A stretch of DNA of 64,000 bases from CAKZML01 sp963823435 (lineage in GTDB: Bacteria > Pseudomonadota > Gammaproteobacteria > Steroidobacterales > BM003). Shown here piece after piece: positions 1 to 14,574 of this stretch. Location: assembly GCA_963823435.1 (NCBI GenBank), contig CAWGLN010000001.1:682001-746000 (forward strand), read 5' to 3'. Made by a program: the position numbers and the translations under genes. Numbering within the stretch: position 1 is the stretch's first letter; each line of letters opens with the position of its first letter. A model generated the notes under the pieces. That model saw only the letters and a program-made list of their open reading frames with translations. It was not told where the DNA came from and ran no database searches.

Positions 1-1
1 T

Positions 2-565
2 GCAGGCGTCGTTGTCCTGACCGCCACCGGCGCGCTGCCCATCGTGGCGGCCGCCTTGCTGGGGATGGTAGCCATGCTGATCACCGGGTGCCTTTCAGGC
101 GCCGGGATGAAGTCTGCCCTGGACTTCACCATCATCCTGGTGATCGTTGCCAGCCTGGCCATGGGTAAATTTTTGGTGGGGACCGGTGCGGCCCAGTACA
201 TGGCCGAATTATTTGTCTATGCTGCCCAACCGCTGTCTCTGGCAATGAAAGTGAGCATACTGATGCTGGCCATGGCCATGCTCACCGAAGTGGTCACCAA
301 CAACGCCGCAGCAGCCATCGGCACACCCATCGCCGTATCCATCGCTACTTCACTGGGCGCTCCTGCGGAGCCCTTCGTGCTGGCGGTGCTGCTGGGTGGC
401 AACATGAGTTACATAACGCCCATAGGCTACCAGACCAATCTCCTGGTCATGAGCGCCGGCGGCTATCGCTTCAGTGACTTCCTGCGTGTGGGAATTCCAC
501 TTCAACTGGTGGTATGGACCAGCCTGAGTCTGTCCCTGGCCTGGTTTTACGATCTGGCCTGGTAA
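2..565 (+). CDS. SLC13-family permease, C-terminal part (cut by window edge)
   Basis: The frame is open from the first bases of the window, so the true start lies to the left; the GTG at 44 is internal. About 187 residues remain. They are strongly hydrophobic with several membrane segments. The end is typical of SLC13/DASS-type anion permeases: a segment rich in Asn and small residues (TEVVTNNAAAAIGTPIA), then YITPIGYQTNLLVMSAGGYR and FSDFLRVGIPL before the last helix. Members of this family move dicarboxylates, sulfate or other anions with Na+ or H+ across the inner membrane; the substrate cannot be read here. The TAA stop at 563-565 touches the first base of a dispersed repeat. Confidence 0.8.
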   Translation, partial: AGVVVLTATGALPIVAAALLGMVAMLITGCLSGAGMKSALDFTIILVIVASLAMGKFLVGTGAAQYMAELFVYAAQPLSLAMKVSILMLAMAMLTEVVTNNAAAAIGTPIAVSIATSLGAPAEPFVLAVLLGGNMSYITPIGYQTNLLVMSAGGYRFSDFLRVGIPLQLVVWTSLSLSLAWFYDLAW

Positions 566-726
566 GGGAGTCTCCGATCTGCTCCTGGACTTGTATCTTG
601 CGGCCAAAAGGCCCAGCTTCCACGTTGCCAATCTTGGCAATAGCTGGCTATTACCTGCGATTGGCGTCTTGAACCTGAACCTTTTCCCTCACAATCTACT
701 TCGTCCAGAGCAAACCGGAGGCTCCC
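566..726 (-). repeat. MITE-like dispersed repeat, copy 1
   Basis: About 160 bp starting directly after the permease stop codon. The ends are inverted relatives of each other (GGGAGTCTCCGAT at the left, CCGGAGGCTCCC at the right). The inside holds the family landmarks in reverse orientation: CTTGTATCTTGCGGC near 590-604 and ACAATCTACTTCGTCCAGA near 691-709. The same landmarks occur at 11815-11977 and 37861-38022 in the opposite orientation. There is no coding capacity. Confidence 0.8.
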
Positions 727-800
727 CGGAGCACCTGAATCTACTCGTGAAATCGCGTCTTGTGGCAAAAGCGCCAGCTTCTGTATTGCCAGTCTTCCTC
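727..800 (-). repeat. Truncated second copy of the MITE-like repeat
   Basis: Immediately after copy 1 the sequence begins again with a diverged outer end (GGAGCACCTGAATCTACTC) and continues with CTTGTGGCAAAAGCGCCAGC and TTCTGTATTGCCAGTCTTCC. These align with the first half of copy 1. It breaks off where the 139-bp direct repeat starts near 804, so it is a head-to-tail partial copy cut by another repeat. Confidence 0.55.
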
Positions 801-803
801 GCA

Positions 804-942
804 GGCAGGGCACGTTGCATGGGTCAAGCTGGCCGGTGCACGGAGTGCACCCTACGCGTCCAACCACTCGGCTTTCGGGGCTGCCACCCTTTCCCGTAGG
901 GTGCGTTTTACGCACCATTTTGCAGGGTGGACAGAGTGCGCC
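804..942. repeat. 139-bp direct repeat, unit 1, with two hairpins
   Basis: The unit recurs almost unchanged 158 bp downstream at 962-1100. It holds two perfect small hairpins: GGTGCAC-GGA-GTGCACC at 835-851 and GGTGCGT-TTT-ACGCACC at 900-916. The flanking CTACG and CGTAG also pair with each other. This hairpin style (GTAGGGTGCG... next to its complement) resembles REP-like palindromes scattered in gammaproteobacterial genomes. No protein is evident. Confidence 0.8.
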
Positions 943-961
943 GTACCCATCAAATCCTCGC

Positions 962-1100
962 GGCAGGGCACGTTGCATGGGTCAAGCTGGCCGGTGCACG
1001 GAGTGCACCCTACGCGTCCAACCACTCGGCTTTCGGGGCTGCCACCCTTTCCCGTAGGGTGCGTTTTACGCACCATTTTGCAGGGTGCACAGAGTGCACC
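962..1100. repeat. 139-bp direct repeat, unit 2, with two hairpins
   Basis: Second unit of the direct repeat at 804-942. The two copies match nearly base for base up to AGGGTG and then differ at isolated positions (GGACAGAGTGCGCC against GCACAGAGTGCACC). Only about 20 bp separate the units. Such high identity points to recent duplication or gene conversion. Confidence 0.8.
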
Positions 1101-1142
1101 ATTCGCATTGCTGGTCTGGATCAGCCTGGGTCTGTTCCTGGC

Positions 1143-2552
1143 CTAGACCTCCAGGTAGGCGAGAATTCCCCGGGCCGCCTCGCGACCCTCAAACACCGCG
1201 GTGACCACCAGGTCCGATCCCCGGACCATGTCACCGCCGGCGAATACACCGGGCCGCGAAGTCTGGAATGGAATCTGCTTATCAGCCGATACCTGCACGC
1301 GACCATTGTCATGCAAACCCACGCCGGCCTGTGTCAGCCAGTCGGGCGGACTCGGGCGAAAACCGAAAGCCACGATTACCTCGTCGCACTCCAGCAACTC
1401 CTCGCTGCCAGGTACTATGTTCGCCGACTGTCTGCCGGATGCATCCGGGGGACCCAGTTCCGTGCTTATCAGGCGCACCGCTTCTACCTTGTCTGTGCCC
1501 GTTATTTCAAGCGGCTGCCGTTGCCACAAGAACTGCACGCCTTCGTCCTCGGCATTTTCCACCTCGCGTCTGGACCCCGGCATGTTCTCCCGGTCCCTGC
1601 GATAGGCGCAGATGACGCTGGCCGCACCCTGGCGGATGGCGGTGCGCACGCAGTCCATGCCCGTGTCGCCGCCTCCCAGCACCACCACCCGCTTCCCGGC
1701 CATGTCGAGAAACGGCGAGTCCGGGCATTCCATATCCAACTGGCGGCGTGCATTGCCAATCAGGTAGGGCAGGGCGGCGCGCACCTGGGGCAGGTTCTCA
1801 CCCGGGAAATCACCGCGCACCTCGCTGTAGGTGCCCAACCCCAGGAACACCGCGTCAAAAGTGTTTGCCAGTTCGTCAAAGGTGATGTCGCCGCCGACCT
1901 CGGTATTCAAGCGAAACTCCACGCCCATTTCTTCCATCAGGGCGCGACGTGTCTCGATCACGGATTTTTCAAGCTTGAATGGCGGTATACCGAAGGTCAG
2001 CAAGCCACCGATCTGGGGGTAACGGTCAAACACCACCGGCTGCACACCATTGCGAACCAGTATGTCGGCCACCGCCAGCCCTGCCGGTCCTGCCCCCACT
2101 ACCGCCACGCGCTTGCCCGTGCTTTTCACCTGGGACATGTCGGGCCGCCAGCCCTGTTTCAGCGCCTCGTCGGTGATGTATTTCTCTATCGCACCGATGC
2201 TGACCGCACCAAACCCGTCATTCAGGGTACAGGCGCCCTCGCACAGCCGATCCTGTGGGCAGATACGCCCGCAGATCTCCGGCAGGGAGTTGGTCTGGTG
2301 AGAAAGCTCGGCGGCCTGGAACAACTTGCCCTCGTCGACCAGCTTCAGCCACTCCGGAATGTAGTTATGCACCGGGCATTTCCATTCACAGTAGGGATTT
2401 CCGCAAGCCAGGCAACGCCCGGCCTGGTCGGCCGCAGCAGATGCAGAATAGTGACCGTAGATCTCTGCGAAATTTGTCTTGCGTTCACCGGCATCCGCTT
2501 TCTCGGGACTGCGTCGGGGAATATCCAGGAATCGGAGTGTTTTCTCTGTCAT
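1143..2552 (-). CDS. gltD: Glutamate synthase (NADPH) small subunit
   Basis: Intact, 469 residues, the usual GltD length. GltD takes electrons from NADPH through FAD and Fe-S centres and passes them to GltB, which makes two glutamates from glutamine and 2-oxoglutarate. Two N-terminal cysteine groups for 4Fe-4S clusters are visible: CLACGNPYCEWKCP near residue 47 and CGRICPQDRLCEGAC near 94. The FAD Rossmann motif VAVVGAGPAG lies near 149, the NADPH motif VVVLGGGDTGMDC near 288, and the C-terminal GVFAGGD near 436. The ATG at 2552 follows the gltB stop (2565-2563) by about 10 bp, so the two are co-transcribed. Confidence 0.97.
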   Translation of the reverse strand: MTEKTLRFLDIPRRSPEKADAGERKTNFAEIYGHYSASAAADQAGRCLACGNPYCEWKCPVHNYIPEWLKLVDEGKLFQAAELSHQTNSLPEICGRICPQDRLCEGACTLNDGFGAVSIGAIEKYITDEALKQGWRPDMSQVKSTGKRVAVVGAGPAGLAVADILVRNGVQPVVFDRYPQIGGLLTFGIPPFKLEKSVIETRRALMEEMGVEFRLNTEVGGDITFDELANTFDAVFLGLGTYSEVRGDFPGENLPQVRAALPYLIGNARRQLDMECPDSPFLDMAGKRVVVLGGGDTGMDCVRTAIRQGAASVICAYRRDRENMPGSRREVENAEDEGVQFLWQRQPLEITGTDKVEAVRLISTELGPPDASGRQSANIVPGSEELLECDEVIVAFGFRPSPPDWLTQAGVGLHDNGRVQVSADKQIPFQTSRPGVFAGGDMVRGSDLVVTAVFEGREAARGILAYLEV

Positions 2553-2562
2553 GGCAGGAACC

Positions 2563-7082
<4,520 letters not shown>

Positions 7083-7225
7083 CGATCATTTATCCCTGCT
7101 GGGGCCGGGAATGTCAATTCCGACTCAACCGTGACAGTGACGATCTCGCCCGGGTGGGATTCTGATCAAGACACAGGCAAGCAGGCGCGTGGCGCACCGG
7201 CAGACTGCGCGGGCAACTCTCCAGG

Positions 7226-7687
7226 CTACTCCCGGTCTTGCTCGGGTCCCCAGCTTGCCCGTAGCAGGCGAAACGCGCCTGACGGACCGTCAGCCACGAG
7301 TTCCAACCTGAGCCGGTAGCGTTGGGCGCCCAGGCTCCACAAGGGGTTGTTGTCACCGCGCTGACCCGCCAGACCCACCGAGAGCTCGACTTCACCCCCC
7401 GTCTCATGCAACTGGCCGGCCTGCAGAATTTGAACATCCGTGTGTATCGATCCATAACGCAAAAACAGGCCCCGTAGATAATCGCGCAGCCTGTCGCGGT
7501 CATGGCCTTCAGCGTCACGGTAATCCGCGGCAATCAGGTCCATGAACTCGCCCGTATCCCGGGCCTCGGCGGCAGCCACCGCCTGGGCCAGGAAGGCCTC
7601 CAGCCTGGCCTCGGGTGAGCCGGGACTGCTGCATCCCGCCAACAGCAGCAGCGCGATCAACCCGGCCACCCAGGCGGCCCGGATCAA
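7226..7687 (-). CDS. Small lipoprotein, unknown function
   Basis: 153 residues. The N-terminus is a lipoprotein signal: a charged start, a Leu-rich stretch and the lipobox LLAGC, with Cys at about residue 19. The mature part is compact and mixed alpha/beta, with a helix rich in Ala and Glu followed by strands. It could be an NTF2-like fold, but I see no catalytic motif. Its ATG overlaps the stop of the large membrane-protein gene (7684-7687), so the two are translationally coupled and probably work together at the cell envelope. Confidence 0.75.
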   Translation of the reverse strand: MIRAAWVAGLIALLLLAGCSSPGSPEARLEAFLAQAVAAAEARDTGEFMDLIAADYRDAEGHDRDRLRDYLRGLFLRYGSIHTDVQILQAGQLHETGGEVELSVGLAGQRGDNNPLWSLGAQRYRLRLELVADGPSGAFRLLRASWGPEQDRE

Positions 7688-10600
7688 GGTTTGTCGTCCT
7701 GCCCGGACTCATCGGAAACCGGTCCCGAATCCCTGGCCGGCTTTACCGTCCTGACAACCCGGCCCAGCCAATGGCCGCCACGAGTCCAGGCACCCCAGGC
7801 CCAGCGCAACCAGCGTACCAGGGCGACGCTCAGCCAAAGCGCCCAGGCCAGCATCACCGCCTTGTATACCCACATGGACAGGGAAATCACCGAGAGCGCC
7901 GGCAGAGCGGATGTCGTCTGGTCCTGGAACCAGGCCAGTGAATTACCCTGGCTGAACCATCCCCGTATCTGCATATCCGGTTGTCCCAGCAGGGCTTCCG
8001 GTATGGCCGCCACCACGCCTCCAATGGCGATGACCGTCACGACGGCCAGGACGGTCTGGGTGCTGTCTGCGCTCTTGAGCTGACTAAGATCATCGCAACG
8101 ATTTCGCCATGCCATGGCGAAGGCCCACACCACAAACAAGACCAGGATAATCCAGGACACCATGCTCAAGCCGAAGCCCAGCAACAACCAGTCCCGGAAG
8201 GGGAAAGGCGCGTAGGGCAGCCTTGAAACCACAAGAGCCGCTGCCAGGAAGACAATGAACTGGCCCCAGTACAAGACTGCCGGCCCCAGACGGGGACCGA
8301 AGGAGCCAAGCACCCACCGGCTTTGGGGTACGTTGACCCGCAAGTCGATGTTGCTGGCAGGCGCCCCCAGGTCCACATCGGAGCCGCGCCACCAGGCACT
8401 CACTCCCCGCTCCTCGCTCCAGGCGATCCGGGTGGAGTGGGCGCCTGGCGCGACTGGCAACACCAATTCACCGTCCTGCAGGGAAAGTGAAACATCCACA
8501 TTGTCCGTGGATACGCCAAGCAAGCGCGCACCGGCGGGCAGCCTTATCCGATGTTCGCCCCCGCGACTGCTGCGCCAGTCCAGGTTCAGTTCGCTATTGG
8601 ACGTGGAATCGCCAGGGTTCACAGACAGGTTTACCCGATCAATGGCAAAGGTCGCACCGGGCACCGCCTCGGGCTGTACGGCAGACAACTCCAGGCGCTC
8701 ACCGGGTCGCGGGAAATACTCCATCACCCATCCGGCCAGATTGCTGGCCGACGCCGGCACACCCGAAACAACGGGTCTCCATTGCGGTCCCACCGCGATA
8801 CGCCAGGTCTCTACCCAGGGCACATCAACCCCTGCCTCAAGATACAAACCGGCGCCCGCGGGCAGGGCGCCCCACCATCCCGTGCTCTGCTGGTCAGGCG
8901 CGAGATTCAACACCGCTGCGCCATCCTTTACTTCCTGGTCCCGGCTGACCACGGCCTCGCCCTGCAGCAGGGGTACCAGCACGCTGATTGCACCACGTTG
9001 AGGCGCCAGTCGTTGGGCTTCGGTAATAACCGACCATTCAAGATCCAGCTTCAGGGTGCGTGTCACACGCAGGAAGGCAGGGTATTTTTCCGGCGCCAGT
9101 TCGGCGGGCAGCCCGTCAACCAGGGATCCCTCGCCGCCCTTGCGGATTAATTGCAGGGTACCGGCCGTCAGCTGGTCGTCCTGCAGACCGGCAGCCTCCC
9201 AGCCCATCCAGCTGAAGCGCCAGCGTCCTGGGTCGCTGGGCGAACACCAGCTCCACCAGGTCCCGGGGTGCCACCTCTCCCTTGAGGACCAGCGTGTTCA
9301 CACCCTCGGGCACCTGCAGGTAACGGATACCGTTGTGGAGCAAGGCAAAAGACTGGGTCTTGCCGTTCAACAGGATTTGCCTTGGCAGCCAGGCTGCACC
9401 CGCATCGGGCAGCGCCAGCAGGGATTCGGCCCGGGCATGCACGGAAAACTCGATAGACAACTGGCCCGGACGGGCATTTACTTTCGCCGAGGGAACTTCC
9501 ACGCACGCCGGTTCGCAATCGGGTCGCTCGAGCAGGCGTTGCTGCAGTTCCTTCAATAACTCCGGCCCGGGAAACTCCGCTCTCGCCGCACCAGGGACGG
9601 CCAGGGCGCAACACGCCAGGACCATCGCCAGACCCGCGGTGACACCGGGTGTCTTGTCCTTGCGCAACCAGGCACCCAAACCCGACGATGCGCTCAGGGG
9701 CAACGGCCACCCGACGAAGGCAGGCACCGGCGCATCAGCAGACCGGTCAGGCCCAGCAAACCCAGTATGCCCAGCACGCGCCAGAGAAAGGTCACCCAGG
9801 GCGGGGATACCACCAGGGAGTAGGTACGCTGCGCGTCCACCGGACCACCCCAGTTCAGGGCGTATTGATTCCAGTTCCACCGCGGTACGCCGGGACCGGT
9901 TTGCACCAGCAAGCCCGGGGCGTAACGCGCGGGCAGCGGAGAGGAAGCCAGGACCCGGCGCCCGGACTCCCCTTTCATACGGTTGGCTGTGACGACAATT
10001 TCTTCGGACGCGGTCTCGTAAGCCATGTCCTCGACTCGCATGCTCTGTTCACGCGCAAAACTGGGCCTCCGGGTAATATTCCTGGACCAGGCCACTGCGC
10101 TCAAGCTGGGGATACAGGGCCTTGATAGCGAGGTCGCCGGTAAAGGGCAGGACCAGCAAGACCAGGATTGCCATGCCCAGCAACTGGTAGCGTCTTGCCA
10201 GGTTCTCTCAGCCTGCCCTCGGGCGCCACGCCAAAAATTGCGGTCGCGATGACCAGGTTGAGCAAGGCCCAGGTGATGGCCGGCATCCACTGGTGCAGCA
10301 GCACCAGCACGACGATGGCCAGGACACCCACCGGTCTGCCCATCAACCGGGATAGCGCAACGCTGACCAGCAAGACCAGGAACAGGTCCATCAGGGTCCA
10401 GCCATTTACCCATGCACCACTCGCCACATCGACCCCGGGCGCGGCCAGCAAGTGATACCCGGGCGGCAACTGCAACATGGCAAACACCTGGTCAAAGTCC
10501 TGCATCCACCCGGTCACGGGCATATCGGAACGGGAGCCGACCAGGCGGGATACGGCGTTCATTTGCAAGGCCGCATCGCGAACTTCCACGCCCCTGGCTC

Positions 10601-11814
10601 GAAGGGTCGGCTCCCGCCGTCACCAGAAGGTCCTGCTGTCCGCTGCGCGCATGTTGAAGCTCAAACGGCGCACGTGTATCCAGCCGCCAGTCCTGTCGCA
10701 CCTGGCCGGAAATGTCGTCCAAAACGGTGAATCCCTCGCCCTCGAAATCCAGGTACAGGATTCGATTCAGCGACAGGCGGTTACCCGAATGGTCGGATTG
10801 TCCCCGGGCGCGTTCTTCAAGCGTCAGGCGACTGTCAGCGCTGACCACCCCGCTTGCTCCCCCGCGCCAGTCGGCCGGCACGCCCACCTGCTCGGCATCA
10901 ACGGGATCGAACCCGAGCAGCCGGCTCTCGCGCAGCACCGTATCCGGCACGTAGGTCCATATTTCCTGTGCCGGCCACTTCGCCCGGACCTGTGGCAAGG
11001 CCAGGGCGGACGGGTCTGCAGTCGCACGGCGTCGATATTGCAGATCCCAGGTTCCCGGACGCAGTTGTACCCGGAGACTGCCATCGGCCTCGATTCTCGC
11101 GGGCAGGGGTGAAGTCAGAGCCATGGGGACAAAGCCGGGTGGCAGGGCGGTGCCCAACACCTCTTCCCTGGCCTTGCCACTGACACGCAAGCTGAGACGG
11201 GTGGTGAGCAGCATGGGGCTGCCGTCTTGCAGCAAGCGGAATACCTTTAACTCGGCGGCCTCAGGCCGCTTCCTCGACACCGCCACGCTGACCCAGCCAC
11301 AGGCCGTTCCCGTTACGCTCGGGGAACGCTATGGGCTGGTCATCTACCTTCAGGCTCACCAGGGCCGTGTACTCGGGTACGGCCAGGTTGGCCGGACGGG
11401 CGCTCCAGTTGAAAGACGCCCGCAACAGCGTGGGTACCAATTTCAAGATAAATGGCCGGTCGCCCGCCACGCGAAATAACCGGAACCTCGCGCCCGCCTG
11501 CCGTTACCGCCTGGGGCCAGTTCTTGCCGTCACCCGGAAGAACTACCCAATCCGGCGCCAGAAGTTGCCACGTCTGGCTGAATCTTCCACCACTGGAATT
11601 CACGGACAACGCGAGTTCACCCGGCCAGGCGCAGGCGAAACCGGTTTTCTCGACAGTCCCGGGAGTCAGCAAGGGACAGTGCCGGTATTCCAGGTCGTGC
11701 AACACCCAGGGCACCCAGGGTTTTAGCGGTTCCGGTACCTGGGGCTGCGCCAGCCCCGCTTTTGCACCGACACCAAGGGACAAAAACAGCAATACTGCAA
11801 TTGACCAGAACCCT
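7684..11814 (-). CDS. Very large envelope membrane protein, conserved hypothetical, with about seven frameshifts
   Basis: One gene of roughly 1,370 codons can be followed through overlapping open segments: about 11814-11400, 11470-11280, 11286-10600, 10589-10200, about 10200-10060 (RRYQLLGMAILVLLVLPF), about 10060-9720, 9880-9200, and 9207-7684. The N-terminal part is a secreted beta-rich region (PWVLHDLEYRHCPLL near its start). It is followed by at least seven hydrophobic helices, including WTLMDLFLVLLVSVALSRLMG, WVTFLWRVLGILGLLGL and DWLLLGFGLSMVSWIILVLF. I recognise no enzyme family. The start is unresolved because repeat copy 11815-11977 lies exactly where the signal peptide begins; TTG 11792 is one option. 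The lipoprotein and gltBD follow downstream. Confidence 0.6.
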
Positions 11815-11977
11815 GGGAGCCTCTGATCTATTCTGGACAAAGTAGATTGTTGGCGAAAAGATTCAGAATCAAGGCGCCAATCGCACGTAGTAGTGGGGCT
11901 ACTGCGAAGATTGGCAACGCAGAAGATGGATTTTTTAGCCGCAAGATACAAGTTCATGATTAGAATCAGAGGCTCCC
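11815..11977 (+). repeat. MITE-like dispersed repeat, copy 2 (complete)
   Basis: 163 bp bounded by perfect 13-bp inverted repeats: GGGAGCCTCTGAT at 11815-11827 and ATCAGAGGCTCCC at 11965-11977. Internal landmarks are AGTAGATTGTTGGCGAAAAG, GGCGCCAATCGCACGTAGTA and GCCGCAAGATACAAGTTCAT. It is about 85-90% identical by eye to 37861-38022. It stands immediately upstream of the large membrane-protein gene, so it may contain part of that gene's translation start. Confidence 0.88.
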
Positions 11978-12150
11978 ACCGCATAACCGCACTCCCTTTC
12001 CAGCGTGTTGGCGTATTGTAGCCTCTGCATCAAGCGGCGGCGATAAGACGACCGGGGCACTGGGACGTGTTTCAGACGGCAGCAAACGTGTTAAGCCAAC
12101 TCAATAATAGTGGGCAAATTCATGGCCTTGTCTTTGCAATCAGAAAATCC

Positions 12151-13595
12151 CTACGATCCGGATCGGTTTTCAAGCTTGCTGAAAAACAGGATGCAAATCA
12201 CCGACACCAGTACACCGGGGACAATTTCATACACGTCGAATACGCCGCCACTCAATTGCTTCCAGATGATCACGGTCAGTCCGCCACCCAGGATACCGGC
12301 CAGGGCCCCGTTGCGACTCATGCCTTCCCAATACAAAGACAGCACGATCGCCGGGCCAAAGGCAGCGCCAAACCCGGCCCAGGCATAAGCCACCAGTTCC
12401 AGCACCTTGCTGTTCGGATCCCGGGCCAGGTAGAAAGGCCAGCAGGGAAATTGCCACGACCGCGAGGCGCCCTACCCAAAGCAGTTCCTTCTGGCTGGCT
12501 TCGGGTCGCCAGAGACCCTTGTAAAAATCCTCGGATACGGCGGACGAGGCAACCAGCAACTGGGAATCCGCCGTGCTCATCACGGCGGCCAGGATGCCGG
12601 CAAGGCAGATACCCGCCACCACCGGATGCAGCAGCAATCGGGTCAGCACCATGAACACGGTCTCGCTTTCCGCCCCGGTGCAGGGGCTGGGGAACCAGGC
12701 CGATACCCACCAGGCCCACCAGGGTCGCGGCAACCAGGGCAACGCTGACCCAGACCATCGCGATGAGCCTGGCAGCCCCGACATCCTGCGGCCGCCTGAT
12801 CGCCATGAAACGGGCAAGGATATGAGGTTGACCGCAATACCCCAGGCCCCAACCCAGCAGCGAGACGATGGTGATCCAACCCAGTGGCGCCCCGCTCACC
12901 GTGGTCATGGCATCCAGCAAATGCGGGTTGGTCGCGCCCAGGCTGGCGCCCAGGCCGCCAAGACCACCGGCGGCGAACAGACCGACCACGGCAACCGTCA
13001 ACAATGCCAGGAACATCAGGCAGCCCTGCATCATGTCGGTCCAGCTAACAGCAAGAAAGCCGCCAAAAAATGTGTAGATCACGACCGTGGCGCCACCGGC
13101 CGTCACCGCCCAGAGATAGGGAAGACCAAATACGGTCTCGAACAGTTTTCCGCCGGCAACCAGGCCGGAACTGGTGTAGAAGGTAAAAAACACCAGGATA
13201 AAAATGCCGGAAATCAGACGCAGTATTCGGCTGTGATCGGCAAAACGGGTTTCGAAATAGTCAGGAAGCGTCAGGGCGTCGCCAAGACGCTCGGTGGCCT
13301 GCCGCAATCTTTCGGCGACGAATTTCCAGTTCAGGTAGGTGCCCACCAGCAGGCCGATCAACAACCAGGCGGACTCCAGACCGGCGAGATAGGCGTAACC
13401 GGGCAGTCCCAGCAGCAACCAGCCACTCATGTCGGAGGCCTGTGCGCTGAGTGCGGTCACCCATTTGCCCAGACCGCGTCCACCCAGGATGTAATCCCGC
13501 AGGCTATTGGTCCTGCGCCAGGCCACTACGCCTATGCCAAGCACCGCGACCAGGTAGACAATGAACGTGGAAACGATAATACCGCTGTCAGTCAT
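12151..13595 (-). CDS. putP: Sodium/proline-type symporter (SSS family), two frameshifts
   Basis: The open segments 13595-about 12690, 12817-about 12430 and 12405-12151 join into one protein of about 480 residues, normal for PutP. The order of landmarks is correct: YILGGRGLGKWVTALSAQASDMSGWLL (signature helix region), GWGLGYCGQPHILARFMAI, STADSQLLVASSAVSEDFYK, then WAGFGAAFGPAIVLSLYW. These match Na+/proline symporters of the inner membrane. Both breaks are single-base: near 12690 (after VGIGLVPQP) and near 12430. Proline is the likely substrate, but relatives carry pantothenate or other solutes. A diverged repeat copy lies upstream. Confidence 0.85.
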
Positions 13596-13615
13596 AATTA
13601 TTTTCCGGCTTGTTG

Positions 13616-13808
13616 GTGCCAGGCAAAGTACTGGAAATCGCCTGTTTTTTCTGGACCAGACAGATTGTATGCGAAATATTTCGATTTCAAGACGCTAATC
13701 CCAAATGAATGGGTCTCACTGGGTGGACTTACGATGAATGGCCATATCGAAGCGTGTTTTTTTAAGGCAAAGTACAGGTTGACGATCAGACCAGTGATTC
13801 CCTGGCAC
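13616..13808 (+). repeat. MITE-like dispersed repeat, diverged copy
   Basis: The middle aligns with the family: TCTGGACCAGACAGATTGTA then GCGAAATATTTCGATTTCAAG and ACGCTAAT, and near the right end TTTTTTTAAGGCAAAGTACA followed by GGTTGACGATCAGAC. The outer ends differ from the GGGAGCC type but are again inverted relatives (GTGCCAGG at the left, CCTGGCAC at the right). It fills the gap between putP and the DUF924 gene. Confidence 0.55.
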
Positions 13809-13904
13809 AAATAGACCGGAAAACACAGGCGGGACGTGCGTACACTGACTTTATGTAAAGTTAGCAAAACCAACGCGGTCGCAGCCTGCAAGGAGGATCG
13901 ACAG

Positions 13905-14517
13905 GTGACGGATCGGAGCGAGGAAATCCTGGGCTTCTGGTTTGCCGAGACACCCAGGGATGCATTCAAAATTGATTCACGCATGTCCATGTGGTTCGGT
14001 GACGATCCTTCTATGGATCGAAAAGATCGCGACCCTGTTCTCCGAGGACATCAGGAGCGCATCGGCCGGCGAACTGGATGAATGGGCGGATACACCGCGT
14101 GGACGGCTGGCACTGATCATCCTGCTGGATCAGTTTCGCCGTAATGTCTACCGTCACAGCAAGGACGCGTTCCTGCAGGACCACAAGGTGCTGACACTCA
14201 CTATCCACGGCATGGAAATCGGTCATGACCGGCAACTGGAGCCGGTGGAGCGGGCATTTTTCTATATGCCCATGCAACATTCGGAATCTCTGAAAGTGCA
14301 GGAATTTTCAGTGCGCACTTTTACCACCCTGGCCGAGACCGTCAAGCCCACACTTCGGGCGACGTTTGGAACGTTTACCCAATTCGCCGAATTACATCGA
14401 GACATCGTGGCCCAGTTCGGCCGCTTCCCCCACCGTAATGCCGTACTGGGAAGAAAGAACACGCCGGAAGAAGAAGCCTACCTTGATCAGAACGCCCCGA
14501 ACTTTGGTCAGGCCTAG
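13905..14517 (+). CDS. DUF924 family protein, one frameshift
   Basis: GTG start at 13905 with a strong ribosome site AGGAGG at 13891-13896. The protein begins TDRSEEILGFWFAE and continues in the next frame from about 14030 with LFSEDIRSASAGELDEWADT, RGRLALIILLDQFRRNVYR, FFYMPMQHSESLKVQE and FGRFPHRNAVLGRKNT, all hallmarks of DUF924. Removing one A from the AAAA run near 14018-14021 restores a single frame (MDRKIATLF). About 203 residues. The biochemical function of this family is not established. The TAG stop is followed directly by GGGAGTCTG, like a repeat end. Confidence 0.8.
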
Positions 14518-14574
14518 GGAGTCTGTGTCCAGACTAGTTCAGAAACTCCCCGGAAACACCGGCAAGAGGCAGTA

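Noticed and set aside
12573..13814. 413-residue plus-strand frame over putP
   Set aside because: Antisense to a recognisable symporter; Gln/His-rich shadow, and it runs through a repeat copy.
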